From JACPVF01 sp964502095 (GTDB taxonomy: Bacteria > Chloroflexota > Anaerolineae > Anaerolineales > Villigracilaceae): a stretch of DNA of 64,000 bases. The notes beneath the pieces are model-generated. The model ran no database searches. It saw nothing but the letters and a program-made list of their open reading frames with translations, and was not told the DNA's origin. Made by a program: the position numbers and the translations under genes. Positions 52,014-60,149 of this stretch are shown here, in pieces (position 1 is the first letter of the stretch; each line of letters opens with the position of its first letter). Location: assembly GCA_964502095.1 (NCBI GenBank), contig CAZCUF010000012.1, forward strand, positions 48,009-112,008, written 5' to 3'.

Positions 52014-52083
52014 TAAGAAACAGATCGCGAATTCACGCGGATAATTCCCCCTGCTCCCATAAGCTTCGAAGATAGCCGAATGT

Positions 52084-52089
52084 TATAAT
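52084..52089 (+). promoter_or_regulatory. Leaderless-type -10 box of the PIG-V gene
   Basis: TATAAT ends 7 bases before the ATG at 52097; no Shine-Dalgarno and no good -35 are visible. Confidence 0.6.
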
Positions 52090-52096
52090 TTTCCGG

Positions 52097-53302
52097 ATGT
52101 CGTCATTTCTACCAAAAATTGTTTCCCCGATCAAACAATTCTTTTCGATTTCAAACCCGGCCGGCAACTGGTTCCGTGATGCGATCCTGTTTCCGTTCCT
52201 GATTACACGCGTTATTTGGATTCTGGTCGGTTATTTTGCGTATGGGAATTACGCGGTCAATCCAACGTACCAAAAATATTTCGAACGCGGCTATTTCCTC
52301 ACCAAATATTTTATTTTGGATATGTTCGCGCGCTGGGACGCGAACTGGTATTTCTCGATTATCAAGAATGGCTATCAGCCTTCGCTCGATCTCACTAAAT
52401 ATTACAGTAATATGGCATTTTTTCCGCTATACCCGTATTTGGTGAAAAGCCTGGGTTGGTTCGGGCTCGATTTGCCAAACGCGTATTACGTCGCGGTCGG
52501 CGTTTTGCTTTCCAATTTATTTTTTATTCTTGCCATGTTGTTGTTGTATCGACTTATCATCCTCGAAATGGGATTGGGTGAAGACGCCGCCAAACGGACC
52601 CTCGGCCTGCTCTTCGTGTTCCCGGCGGGATTCTTCTTTTCAAGTTTCTACACCGAGAGTCTGTTCCTGTTCCTGGCGTTGCTCGGGTTTACCTTTGCCC
52701 TGCAGGAGAAATGGCTGTGGACGGGGATTGCCGCCGCATTGGGCGTTCTGACCCGCTCGCAGGGAGTCGGCCTGCTGATCGCGCTGGCCTGGCTCTACAT
52801 GGAAAAGCGGAACTGGCGTCTGCGCGAAGTGCGCGCCTCGGTGTTGTGGTTTATGTTGGCGCCATTGACACTGCTAGCGCATTTCTATTATTTGTATCTC
52901 AAATCTGGAAGGGTCTTTGCGATCTTCGAAGCCATGTCCGCTTGGGGACGCGTCAGCGCCTACAATCTAACTGACCCGTTTCGCAATCTGCAGGGGCCCG
53001 CGCTGGACGTGTTTAAGATCGATCTGATTCTCTTTTTGCTGTTCTTCGTTTGCAGTCTTTATCTTTTATGGAAATGGCCTTTCAAGGCTTATGGCATTTT
53101 TGCCCTGCTGATGTGCGCCCTGCCCGTGTACACGGGCCTGCTGGTTTCGGTTTCGCGCTATATGGCGGTCATCTTCCCGGCCTTTATTCTGCTTGGCGAT
53201 AAATTGAAGAATCGCAACGCGTATGTTGCATTACAGGCCATATGGTTTGCCTTGCAAATCGTCTATTTTGCGGGATGGGTCAATTATTATTGGATCGCTT
53301 GA
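52097..53302 (+). CDS. PIG-V-type mannosyltransferase
   Basis: This 401-residue protein is a GT-C membrane glycosyltransferase of the PIG-V type. The motif ARWDANWYFSI (about 78-88) has the catalytic Asp expected in GT-C enzymes, followed by FFPLYPYLVK and LLFVFPAGFFFSSFYTESLF. About ten membrane helices are present. It would transfer mannose or another sugar from a polyprenyl donor to a lipid or protein on the outer face. The acceptor is unknown. Its mRNA appears leaderless. The stop overlaps the next start (TGATG). Confidence 0.85.
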   Translation: MSSFLPKIVSPIKQFFSISNPAGNWFRDAILFPFLITRVIWILVGYFAYGNYAVNPTYQKYFERGYFLTKYFILDMFARWDANWYFSIIKNGYQPSLDLTKYYSNMAFFPLYPYLVKSLGWFGLDLPNAYYVAVGVLLSNLFFILAMLLLYRLIILEMGLGEDAAKRTLGLLFVFPAGFFFSSFYTESLFLFLALLGFTFALQEKWLWTGIAAALGVLTRSQGVGLLIALAWLYMEKRNWRLREVRASVLWFMLAPLTLLAHFYYLYLKSGRVFAIFEAMSAWGRVSAYNLTDPFRNLQGPALDVFKIDLILFLLFFVCSLYLLWKWPFKAYGIFALLMCALPVYTGLLVSVSRYMAVIFPAFILLGDKLKNRNAYVALQAIWFALQIVYFAGWVNYYWIA

Positions 53303-53658
53303 TGTTATCTGAGCCGAATATCGCGGTTAATCGTCAGGCGCTTCTAAGCCTGATCTTTTCGATATTTACTTTGCTTTCATTTTGCATCGGTCTTTTGCCG
53401 ATCCCCTTCACCGCGTTGATTTGTTACCCTTCTGCCGCGTTGCTGGGACTGGCCGCGTTGTTCACCGGAGTCTGGGCGTTGTATCAAATCCGTCGAAGCG
53501 GCGGGCAGGGCCGGGTCCTGGCATGGATCGGTATTTTATCCGGCGGGTTGACTTTGCTCGCTGTTTTATGCTTCACGACTCTTGCGATTTCGCTGTTTCC
53601 ACTCTTGTTGGATTTCTTCCGACAGAATTTTCAATCCATCAAATTTCCAAGAACTTAG
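53302..53658 (+). CDS. DUF4190-like small membrane protein
   Basis: This 118-residue protein starts at ATG 53302, overlapping the previous stop by one base. Two to three membrane helices include the pattern ALLGLAALFTGVWALYQIRR followed by GGQGRVLAWIGILSGG, which resembles DUF4190. The function is unknown. Confidence 0.72.
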   Translation: MLSEPNIAVNRQALLSLIFSIFTLLSFCIGLLPIPFTALICYPSAALLGLAALFTGVWALYQIRRSGGQGRVLAWIGILSGGLTLLAVLCFTTLAISLFPLLLDFFRQNFQSIKFPRT

Positions 53659-53676
53659 ACTGCGCTTATGTCCAAC

Positions 53677-53705
53677 TTGCCAAGCCTTGCGGCTTCGAGT
53701 ATGCT
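53677..53705 (+). promoter_or_regulatory. Promoter of tRNA-Sec
   Basis: TTGCCA (53677-53682) and TATGCT (53700-53705) are 17 bases apart. The mature tRNA begins 7 bases after the -10 box, so transcription would start at or next to its first base. Confidence 0.65.
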
Positions 53706-53712
53706 TGCCTGC

Positions 53713-53806
53713 GGGAGTGGTTGAGTCCCGGAGGGCTTCCTGGTCTTCAAAACCAGTGGCGGGCCGCGTTGCGGGCCGCGGTGGGTTCGACCCCCATCCA
53801 TTCCCG
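53713..53806 (+). tRNA. selC: tRNA-Sec (anticodon TCA, selC)
   Basis: A 94-base tRNA has an 8-base-pair acceptor stem GGGAGTGG/CCATTCCC and discriminator G, as in bacterial selenocysteine tRNAs. The anticodon arm CTGGT-CTTCAAA-ACCAG gives TCA. A long, GC-rich variable arm (GGCGGGCCGCG/GCGGGCCGC) follows, then T-loop TTCGACC. This reads UGA as selenocysteine. No selA, selB or selD gene is in the window. Confidence 0.93.
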
Positions 53807-53837
53807 CCTTGATCGATAATTCAAATATAGGTGTCTC

Positions 53838-55103
53838 ATGTCTTTTCCTGAAATTGAAATTCTGACCAGTTTAATAACGCGTGTGTTTCGCATTGAAGAT
53901 GTGACTTCCGGCGATCCTCAGCGCGGGTTGATCGCGCGCTACCGCGGTCAATTGTTGAACGAGGATTCCGCCATCGCCTATGACCAGCTGGCAGATTTGC
54001 TTCTTCCGCATAACATCACGCCGCTCTTTCGGCTTGAAAAAGACGGCGGACAAGTCATCCTGCTCGTGCCGCGCCGCCCGAATCCCAAACCTGCGCGCGC
54101 CTGGATCAATATCGTCCTGTTCATCCTGACGGTCTTCAGTGTGATGCTGGCGGGCGCGCAGCCCAGCGATCCCATGCCGCCAAATTTTGGAGGGCAGGTC
54201 CTGGCTTTACTCAAAAGTATCTTCTCGGGCTGGCCGTTCGCCTTGAGTCTGCTGGGTATATTGGTAACGCATGAATTCGGGCATTATCTGATGAGCCGTT
54301 ATCACAAGACGCCCGCGACATTGCCTTATTTCATTCCTCTTCCTTTTAGCATTTTAGGCACCATGGGCGCGGCCATTATCATGCAGGGCACGCCCAAGAA
54401 TAAACGGGTTCTGTTCGATATCGGTGTGGCCGGGCCGCTGGCCGGGTTGATCGTCGCCATTCCGGTACTATGGATTGGACTTTCACTTTCCAAATTGGAT
54501 ACGATCCGAAATGTGGTCTATCCTGCGTTGCAACCCGGTCAAAGCGCCTATTGCCCAAATCCGAATTTCCGCGCCGGCGGCACATACACTTGCGAGGGAG
54601 ATAACTTCTTCGAGGGCAATTCCATCTTCTATTTGGGAATGAAATATTTGAAGTTCGGTCAGTTGCTTCCCGCGCCGGTTAGCTATAACGGTCAATCGGC
54701 ATTCGCTTATTGGGCGCGTTATTTTTTTACCGGCCGTCCCATTCCGATGGGCGGTGAGGATGTGATGATCGATCCGGTGGCATTCGCAGGCTGGGCGGGT
54801 TTGCTGGTGACCATGCTGAACCTCGTGCCGGTCGGCACATTGGATGGCGGGCATGTGGTCTATTCATTGTTCGGCGATAAAGCCGCCAAAGCGTTTCCGG
54901 TGATCCTTTTGATTTTGGGACTGCTCGGCTTTTTTTGGAACGGCTGGTGGCTGTGGGCTCTGCTGTTATTGTGGCTGGGACGTATGCGCGCCGAGCCGCT
55001 CGATCAGATCACACAACTCGATCTGCCGCGCAAAACGCTGGCGGTCTTTGTGTTGATCCTTTTGGTACTGCTTCTTGTCCCCGCGCCGTTCATCTCATTT
55101 TAG
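53838..55103 (+). CDS. M50 site-2 protease-like membrane metalloprotease
   Basis: This 421-residue protein has a soluble N-terminal domain (~80 residues) and seven or so membrane helices. HEFGH at 145-149 provides two zinc ligands and the catalytic Glu, and VGTLDGGHVVYSLFGD near residue 338 provides the Asp ligand. This is the M50 site-2 protease arrangement, which cuts inside the membrane. It lies in the region before an ECF sigma/anti-sigma pair, but with an intervening gene, so a role in anti-sigma cleavage is speculative. The loop between helices contains FRAGGTYTCEGDNFF. Confidence 0.9.
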   Translation: MSFPEIEILTSLITRVFRIEDVTSGDPQRGLIARYRGQLLNEDSAIAYDQLADLLLPHNITPLFRLEKDGGQVILLVPRRPNPKPARAWINIVLFILTVFSVMLAGAQPSDPMPPNFGGQVLALLKSIFSGWPFALSLLGILVTHEFGHYLMSRYHKTPATLPYFIPLPFSILGTMGAAIIMQGTPKNKRVLFDIGVAGPLAGLIVAIPVLWIGLSLSKLDTIRNVVYPALQPGQSAYCPNPNFRAGGTYTCEGDNFFEGNSIFYLGMKYLKFGQLLPAPVSYNGQSAFAYWARYFFTGRPIPMGGEDVMIDPVAFAGWAGLLVTMLNLVPVGTLDGGHVVYSLFGDKAAKAFPVILLILGLLGFFWNGWWLWALLLLWLGRMRAEPLDQITQLDLPRKTLAVFVLILLVLLLVPAPFISF

Positions 55104-55106
55104 CGA

Positions 55107-56486
55107 ATGAAACGAATCGTTACGCTGATCCTTTTATCGGCCTGCCTGCTCACGGCCTGCGCGCCGCGCGCCACCGATGTGCCTGTCACCGCGCAGGCGG
55201 CGATTCAAACGCCCTTGCCGACGCTAACGCCCGTCGCCGCGGCGACCCAGATCGAGGTCAAGCGTGACGCGCTGAAAGGAATCACGGTTCAGGTCTGGCA
55301 TCCGTGGTTTGGCGTCGAGGCCAATTTGTTCAATGACATGGTGGATGAATTCAACCAGCAGAATCAGTGGGGCATTCAAGTTGCGGCTGAGGGTCAGTCG
55401 AACTACACCTCGTTATATGAAAATGTGACGGCCGCGCTGGCCACTTCACAGCGTCCTAATTTGGCGATTGCACTGCCTGAACAGGCGCGCGCCTGGGATG
55501 CCGATGGCTATGTGGTGGACTTGACGCCTTATATTCAAGATTCTCAATTCGGTTGGAGCGAGGCGCAAGTCTCCGATTTTGCGCCGGTTTTTTGGAATCA
55601 GGATCAAGCCGGCGCGCGCCGGTTGGCCCTTCCCGCTCTGCGGAGTGCGCGCTTCCTGTTGTGGAATCGAACCTGGGCAAATGAATTGGGTTTTCCCGCG
55701 CCGCCCGCTTCGCCCGAAGATTTCCGCGAGCAAGCCTGCCGCGCACATCAATCCATGTTGCTCGATGCTTCAACAGACAACGACGCTTTTGGCGGCTGGT
55801 TGATCGATACCGATTCCATGACGGCGCTCTCCTGGTTATTGGCTTTCGACGGCGGCGTGTTGGAAGGCAGTGATTATCGCTTTCTTACGCCGAATAATAT
55901 TGCCTCCTTCAAGTTCATCAAAGAATTGCAGGAATCGGGCTGTGCGTGGCAATCTACAGCGGATGCCAATTCGTTTCAAGCTTTCGCGGCGCGCAAGGCA
56001 TTGTTCATTACTGCCGACCTCGGAGATTTTCCGAATATTGCGCGCGTCTTTGCCGAGGCCGGTAACGCCGATGAATGGACTGCGCTCGCGTTCCCCGGTC
56101 AGACCGAAAGCATTCTCCCGATCTACGGCGCCTCGTTTGTGATTCTCAAGTCGAATGAGGCCGAACAACTGGCAAGCTGGTTGTTTATCACTTGGATGTT
56201 ACAGACGCAAAACGACGCGCGCTGGGTGCAGACGCTGGGATTCTTTCCACTGCGCGCCTCGACGCTGACCCTGCTGACCGATTATCAGACAACTCATCCG
56301 CAATGGGCGCAGGCCGTAAAACTGATTCCCGACGGGCAGATACAGCCGCAACTGGCCTCGTGGCGCAAAGTGCGTGTAATGCTCGGCGACGGATTTAATT
56401 ACATGTTTCGCATGAACATTCCGTCCGGCCAGATCGCGGCGGTGCTGGCGCAGATGGAATCCACTTCGCGCGATATCAGCAAGTAA
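55107..56486 (+). CDS. ABC-type solute-binding lipoprotein (family 1, sugar-like)
   Basis: This 459-residue protein has a lipoprotein signal (LLTACAPRA, Cys near residue 15) followed by a family 1 solute-binding fold: ITVQVWHPWFGVEANLFNDM, TSLYENVTAALAT, and IYGASFVILKSNEAEQLAS with VKLIPDGQIQPQLASWRKV at the end. Most family 1 proteins bind sugars, but residues cannot identify the ligand here. No permease or ATPase gene is adjacent, so it is an orphan, perhaps using components encoded elsewhere. It starts 3 bases after the M50 gene. Confidence 0.9.
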   Translation: MKRIVTLILLSACLLTACAPRATDVPVTAQAAIQTPLPTLTPVAAATQIEVKRDALKGITVQVWHPWFGVEANLFNDMVDEFNQQNQWGIQVAAEGQSNYTSLYENVTAALATSQRPNLAIALPEQARAWDADGYVVDLTPYIQDSQFGWSEAQVSDFAPVFWNQDQAGARRLALPALRSARFLLWNRTWANELGFPAPPASPEDFREQACRAHQSMLLDASTDNDAFGGWLIDTDSMTALSWLLAFDGGVLEGSDYRFLTPNNIASFKFIKELQESGCAWQSTADANSFQAFAARKALFITADLGDFPNIARVFAEAGNADEWTALAFPGQTESILPIYGASFVILKSNEAEQLASWLFITWMLQTQNDARWVQTLGFFPLRASTLTLLTDYQTTHPQWAQAVKLIPDGQIQPQLASWRKVRVMLGDGFNYMFRMNIPSGQIAAVLAQMESTSRDISK

Positions 56487-56575
56487 AAAAGCGGGACCGG
56501 GAACCGGTCACGAAAGAAGCGGGGAGGTTTATGATTAACTGTCTGGTCTTCAATTCTGAAAGTTGCCCGCTGGCC

Positions 56576-56601
56576 GGCAACCTTTCCCGCGTTGTTGCGT
56601 A
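56576..56601 (+). promoter_or_regulatory. ECF-sigma-type promoter
   Basis: GGCAACC (56576-56582) and CGTA (56598-56601) give the ECF pattern AAC-N16-CGT. Because it precedes an ECF sigma gene that starts at 56632, autoregulation is likely. It differs from the TTGACA/TATAAT promoters elsewhere in the window. Confidence 0.6.
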
Positions 56602-56631
56602 AACTAGGTAGGAAGGCAAGAAGGAGCGTGC

Positions 56632-57234
56632 GTGAACGATGAAACGTCCTGGGTCGCCCAGGCGCAACAAGGCAGTGACGAAGCTTTCACGTATCTCGTC
56701 GAGACCTATCAAACACCGGTTTATAACCTGTGTTATCGAATGTTGGGCGAAGCCGAGGCCGCGGAGGATGCCGCGCAGGAAACGTTCCTGCGGGCTTTTC
56801 AACATCTTCACCGCTACGATCAGAAACGGCCGTTCGCGACCTGGTTGCTTTCCATCGCCGCTCATTATTGTATTGACCGTTTGCGGAGGCGCAAATTGAC
56901 GATCTTTTCGATGGATCAGGCCGACGAAAGCGAGGCTGGCTTCGAATTGCCCGATCCCGATTCACCCAACCCGGAAGTTGAATCCGCCAAACGCGAGGAT
57001 CGCGACCGCCTGCACCGTTTACTGCAATCTCTGGATACCATCGACCGCGCCGCCATTGTGATGCGTTATTGGTACGATTTCTCGGAAGTTGAGATTTCCG
57101 AATCCCTGCACCTGACGGTGAGCGCGGTCAAGAGCCGCCTGCATCGCGCCCGCCGCGAGTTGGCTGACTTGTGGCCGCAAGAAAATCCTCAACCACGAAG
57201 GCATAGGAGGCCCCATGAATCACCAGCCTTTTGA
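56632..57234 (+). CDS. ECF-type RNA polymerase sigma factor
   Basis: This 200-residue protein starts at GTG 56632 after AAGGAG. Region 2 contains CYRMLGEAEAAEDAAQETFL and FATWLLSIAAHYCIDRLRRR. Region 4 contains IVMRYWYDFSEVEISESL and TVSAVKSRLHRARREL. There is no sigma region 1 or 3, as in the ECF class. It probably activates a stress or envelope regulon including its own promoter. The end overlaps the anti-sigma gene by 20 bases. Confidence 0.92.
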   Translation: MNDETSWVAQAQQGSDEAFTYLVETYQTPVYNLCYRMLGEAEAAEDAAQETFLRAFQHLHRYDQKRPFATWLLSIAAHYCIDRLRRRKLTIFSMDQADESEAGFELPDPDSPNPEVESAKREDRDRLHRLLQSLDTIDRAAIVMRYWYDFSEVEISESLHLTVSAVKSRLHRARRELADLWPQENPQPRRHRRPHESPAF

Positions 57235-57739
57235 AACCTGGCTGCTGAACGAACAGTCCCTGACGAACGAAGAAAAACGGGAACTGGATGCTCATCTGCG
57301 CACATGCACACATTGTGCAAGCCTGGCTGAAACCGGCACGATTCTGCGCGCCAGGCGCATGGTTGCGCCGGCCGCGGGATTCACAACCCGCTTCCAAACG
57401 CGGCTGACGGCTCGGCGCGCGCTGGAACGCCGCCAGCGATTCTGGGGCTCCATTCTCTTCACGCTGGTCGGGTTGATTCTGGTGGCGTGGATCAGCGGAC
57501 CGTTCATTGCCGAAGCGACGCGGGCTCCCGCTCAATGGATCTCTCTGATATTGGGTTATATGCTTTTTATCGTAACATCGCTTCAAGCGCTGGCCAACGT
57601 GGGATTGGTGTTATTGCATGTGGTGCCGGATCTTGTTCCGCCACTTGTATGGGGCGCGGTCATCCTGGCGGCGGCAGGCTTTGGTCTTTTATGGACGATT
57701 TCGATCTGGCGGTTAACCCGTTTACCGCAAGGAGTGTAG
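57215..57739 (+). CDS. Membrane anti-sigma factor with zinc-finger (zf-HC2-like)
   Basis: This 174-residue protein has an N-terminal zinc-binding HLRTCTHC (about 28-35), the HxxxCxxC of anti-sigma factors. Residues ~70-95, ~105-125 and ~145-165 form membrane helices, suggesting three or four transmembrane segments instead of the usual one. It should hold the ECF sigma factor at the membrane until a signal arrives. It overlaps the sigma gene and is followed by the bactofilin-like gene. Confidence 0.88.
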   Translation: MNHQPFETWLLNEQSLTNEEKRELDAHLRTCTHCASLAETGTILRARRMVAPAAGFTTRFQTRLTARRALERRQRFWGSILFTLVGLILVAWISGPFIAEATRAPAQWISLILGYMLFIVTSLQALANVGLVLLHVVPDLVPPLVWGAVILAAAGFGLLWTISIWRLTRLPQGV

Positions 57740-57742
57740 AAT

Positions 57743-58795
57743 ATGAAAATAATCTTTAAACTGGCAACTCTTTTTCTCCTGTTGATACTCGTCTTTTTGC
57801 CCACTCGGGCCGTGCAGGCGCGCGGTTTGAACGACGGCAAGGTGATCTTCGGACAGAACTTCACGCTGGCCAAAGGCGAAACTCTGGATGGCGACCTGGT
57901 TGTGTTTGGCGGTAACGTCATCATTCAGAAAGACGCCAAAGTGAATGGCAGTGTGGCCATATTTGGCGGGAACGCCAATATTGACGACGGGGCGGTGATC
58001 GGGGCGGATGTTGCCATGTTTGGCGGCAACATGCAGGTGGACGGCAGGATCAACGGCGATATGGTCATGCTGGGCGGTCAGGTGTTGCTGGGCGCGACCT
58101 CTATGGTGAACGGCAACTTGAGCACCTTTGGCGGGCAGATCCAACGCGCGCCCGGTTCACAAGTGGCCGGCGAGATCGTAAATAACGCGCCGATACCCTC
58201 GCTGGATTTTCTGGATAAGCCCGGTGTTGTAACGCCGCCCAATGTCCCTCAGCCGGGTTTCAAATTCCATTTTGAACCGTTTCAGGGAATAGTCACCATC
58301 TTTTTCCGCGCCATTGGGCTGGCGCTTGTAGCCATGCTGGCGGTTCTCTTCCTCGGCCCGCAAATGGAACGCGTGAGTCAGGCGGTTGCCAGCCAGCCGG
58401 TTCTGGCGGGTGGTTTCGGTTTATTGGCCGTCATCGCGGGAACGATCGCGTTGGTCATCATCGGACTAACCATTATCCTCCTTCCCATCTCCGTGCTTGG
58501 CGCGCTGGCACTGGCATTGGGTTGGATGTTCGGTATGATCGCTCTCGGGCAGGAAGTGGGCGAACGCTTTACGCATGCCATCAACCAGACTTGGGCGCCT
58601 GTCTTAACTGCCGGGTTTGGCACCTTTCTATTGATCATGGTGGTGGAAGTGATCGGCTTGATCCCCTGCGTGGGCTGGCTGGCTCCGTTCCTGGTTGGAT
58701 TGATGGGTCTGGGCGGCGTGGCATTGACTTATTTCGGCTCGCGCACGTATCCACAGGTCCACTCAACGCCTGTGGAACTGCCCCCGGCCTCTTAG
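57743..58795 (+). CDS. Bactofilin-like beta-helix protein with membrane domain
   Basis: This 350-residue protein has a signal-like N-terminal helix, then repeating beta-helix turns (LDGDLVVFGGNVIIQKDAKV, NGSVAIFGGNANID, ADVAMFGGNMQVDGRING), a pattern of polymer-forming cytoskeletal (bactofilin) proteins. The C-terminal ~170 residues have about four to five membrane helices with Gly-rich loops. Such proteins could scaffold the envelope. As part of the ECF operon it is probably a target of the envelope-stress response. It ends 35 bases before a terminator. Confidence 0.82.
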   Translation: MKIIFKLATLFLLLILVFLPTRAVQARGLNDGKVIFGQNFTLAKGETLDGDLVVFGGNVIIQKDAKVNGSVAIFGGNANIDDGAVIGADVAMFGGNMQVDGRINGDMVMLGGQVLLGATSMVNGNLSTFGGQIQRAPGSQVAGEIVNNAPIPSLDFLDKPGVVTPPNVPQPGFKFHFEPFQGIVTIFFRAIGLALVAMLAVLFLGPQMERVSQAVASQPVLAGGFGLLAVIAGTIALVIIGLTIILLPISVLGALALALGWMFGMIALGQEVGERFTHAINQTWAPVLTAGFGTFLLIMVVEVIGLIPCVGWLAPFLVGLMGLGGVALTYFGSRTYPQVHSTPVELPPAS

Positions 58796-58830
58796 CGGCC
58801 GTCAAAATGCAGTAATTTGAAAAGCAGTAT

Positions 58831-58871
58831 AATTAACCGCCCCAGTGAGTTTTACTGGGGCGGTTAATTTT
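58831..58871 (+). terminator. Strong terminator overlapping an internal -10 box
   Basis: AATTAACCGCCCCAGT (58831-58846) pairs perfectly over 16 bases with ACTGGGGCGGTTAATT (58854-58869), followed by TT. TATAAT at 58828-58833 overlaps the 5' arm, so transcripts from it would begin inside the hairpin and lack the 5' arm. Confidence 0.8.
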
Positions 58872-58881
58872 AGGAGAGAGT

Positions 58882-59997
58882 ATGTATCCCAATCGAATCA
58901 CAATTCCGAATACAACCGCTCACGATACCCTGCCGCCCTTGATCGAAGTCTCCGGCACGCATCGAACAATGGGAAACCAGATTGGCGAAGCCTGCCGCAA
59001 ACAGGTTCAGCATAGCATCGGGAATGCGCGCGTCCTGATCGACGAATCCTACGATCAGCTCGAGCTTACCTGGGCGGGCGCCCAGATCCAATCGAGAAAA
59101 TACCTGCCGTTTGCCGAGGAACGCTATCCTCAATATGTGGAGGAAATGCGCGGGGTCGCCGAAGGGGCCAACGTCAGTTTTGACGATGTGATGACGTTGA
59201 ACGTGATGGAGGCGGTCACAACCGACGCTCTGCATCTTACGCGCTGTACCAGCTTCGCGGTCAATGATGAACGCACGGCGGACGGCCATGTTTTGCTGGC
59301 GCATAACGAAGACTGGGTCCCCGAAGACGAAGACGACGTGTATATCATTTCAGCGCGGCCCAAGGAGGAACCGCCGTTTCTCGCCATGACGTACGGCGGG
59401 TTACTGCCCAATGTGGGTTTCAACGCGTACGGGCTGGCGCAATTAATCGATTCGGTCTATCCCACCGATTCGCGCATCGGCATTCCACGTTTATTCGTTG
59501 CGCGCGCGGCGCTGGCTTCGCGGCGTATTTCAAGCGCCATCGCGCGCACGCTGGTTTCGCATCGCGCCGCGGGCTACAATCATTTGTTCGCGCACGAGAG
59601 CGGCGAGTTGTATTCGATCGAAGTTTCGGCGCGGCGTTTCGAAATTTTGTACGGCGAGGACGGATATATGGTTCACACGAATCATTATCTGGCCCGTAAA
59701 ATGAAGGAGATCGAGAACGAACCGGAGGAGTTGATCTCCTCGCGCGTGCGCTACTTCCGGGCTTTGCGCCTGATACGTCAGAGCGGGGCACATTCGATCA
59801 AAAGTTTGCAGGCGATTCAAAAAGACCATATCAATATTCCCAATTCGATCTGCAATCACAATATCGAAGGGATCGACCCACTCGACCGTGAGAAGACTAT
59901 CAACGCCATGGTCATCGACCTGACCGCGCGCGAGATGCACATTGCCTGGGGCAACCCCTGCCAGAATTCGTATCATACCTATCATTTGGACGCGTGA
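58882..59997 (+). CDS. C45-type N-terminal nucleophile peptidase/acyltransferase
   Basis: This 371-residue protein starts after GGAGAG. It matches the C45 family (acyl-CoA:6-aminopenicillanic acid acyltransferase-like): after an N-terminal helical segment, RCTSFAVND at 121-129 has the likely autocatalytic cleavage site and nucleophile Cys122. LLAHNEDWVPEDEDD and GLAQLIDSVYPTDSRIGIP follow, and VHTNHYL lies before ISSRVRYFRAL. Such enzymes cleave amides or transfer acyl groups; the natural substrate is unknown. No secretion signal is visible. Confidence 0.85.
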   Translation: MYPNRITIPNTTAHDTLPPLIEVSGTHRTMGNQIGEACRKQVQHSIGNARVLIDESYDQLELTWAGAQIQSRKYLPFAEERYPQYVEEMRGVAEGANVSFDDVMTLNVMEAVTTDALHLTRCTSFAVNDERTADGHVLLAHNEDWVPEDEDDVYIISARPKEEPPFLAMTYGGLLPNVGFNAYGLAQLIDSVYPTDSRIGIPRLFVARAALASRRISSAIARTLVSHRAAGYNHLFAHESGELYSIEVSARRFEILYGEDGYMVHTNHYLARKMKEIENEPEELISSRVRYFRALRLIRQSGAHSIKSLQAIQKDHINIPNSICNHNIEGIDPLDREKTINAMVIDLTAREMHIAWGNPCQNSYHTYHLDA

Positions 59998-60000
59998 ACG

Positions 60001-60027
60001 AAGAGCGGCGCGAAGCCGCTCTTTTTA
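60001..60027 (+). terminator. Terminator of the C45 gene
   Basis: AAGAGCGGC (60001-60009) pairs with GCCGCTCTT (60015-60023), followed by TTT. Confidence 0.9.
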
Positions 60028-60032
60028 TTTAT

Positions 60033-60149
60033 CAGGGCTTACGCAAAACCTTGCGTAGAGCGCGTTCTCAAACGCGCGGGTTGTATAAGCGGTGTTACAC
60101 CTGCCCTGGCGGGCGGTGCCAGGGGAGAACGCCGATTATGCGTAAGTCC
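60033..60149. mobile_element. MITE-like insertion with terminal inverted repeats
   Basis: A 117-base segment is bounded by TATTTAT at 60026-60032 and again at 60150-60156, a likely 7-base target duplication. Its ends are inverted repeats: GGGCTTACGCA (60035-60045) and TGCGTAAGTCC (60139-60149). GGACTTACGCA-like ends are known from several bacterial IS/MITE families, from memory. It encodes no transposase. The right end supplies the last base of the nadD stop codon. Confidence 0.7.

Noticed and set aside
56531..56602. 23-codon ORF starting MINCLVFNSE with GGGGAGG upstream
   Set aside because: It overlaps the ECF promoter motif, the ribosome site is only three bases from the ATG, and the peptide resembles nothing. 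I treat it as chance.
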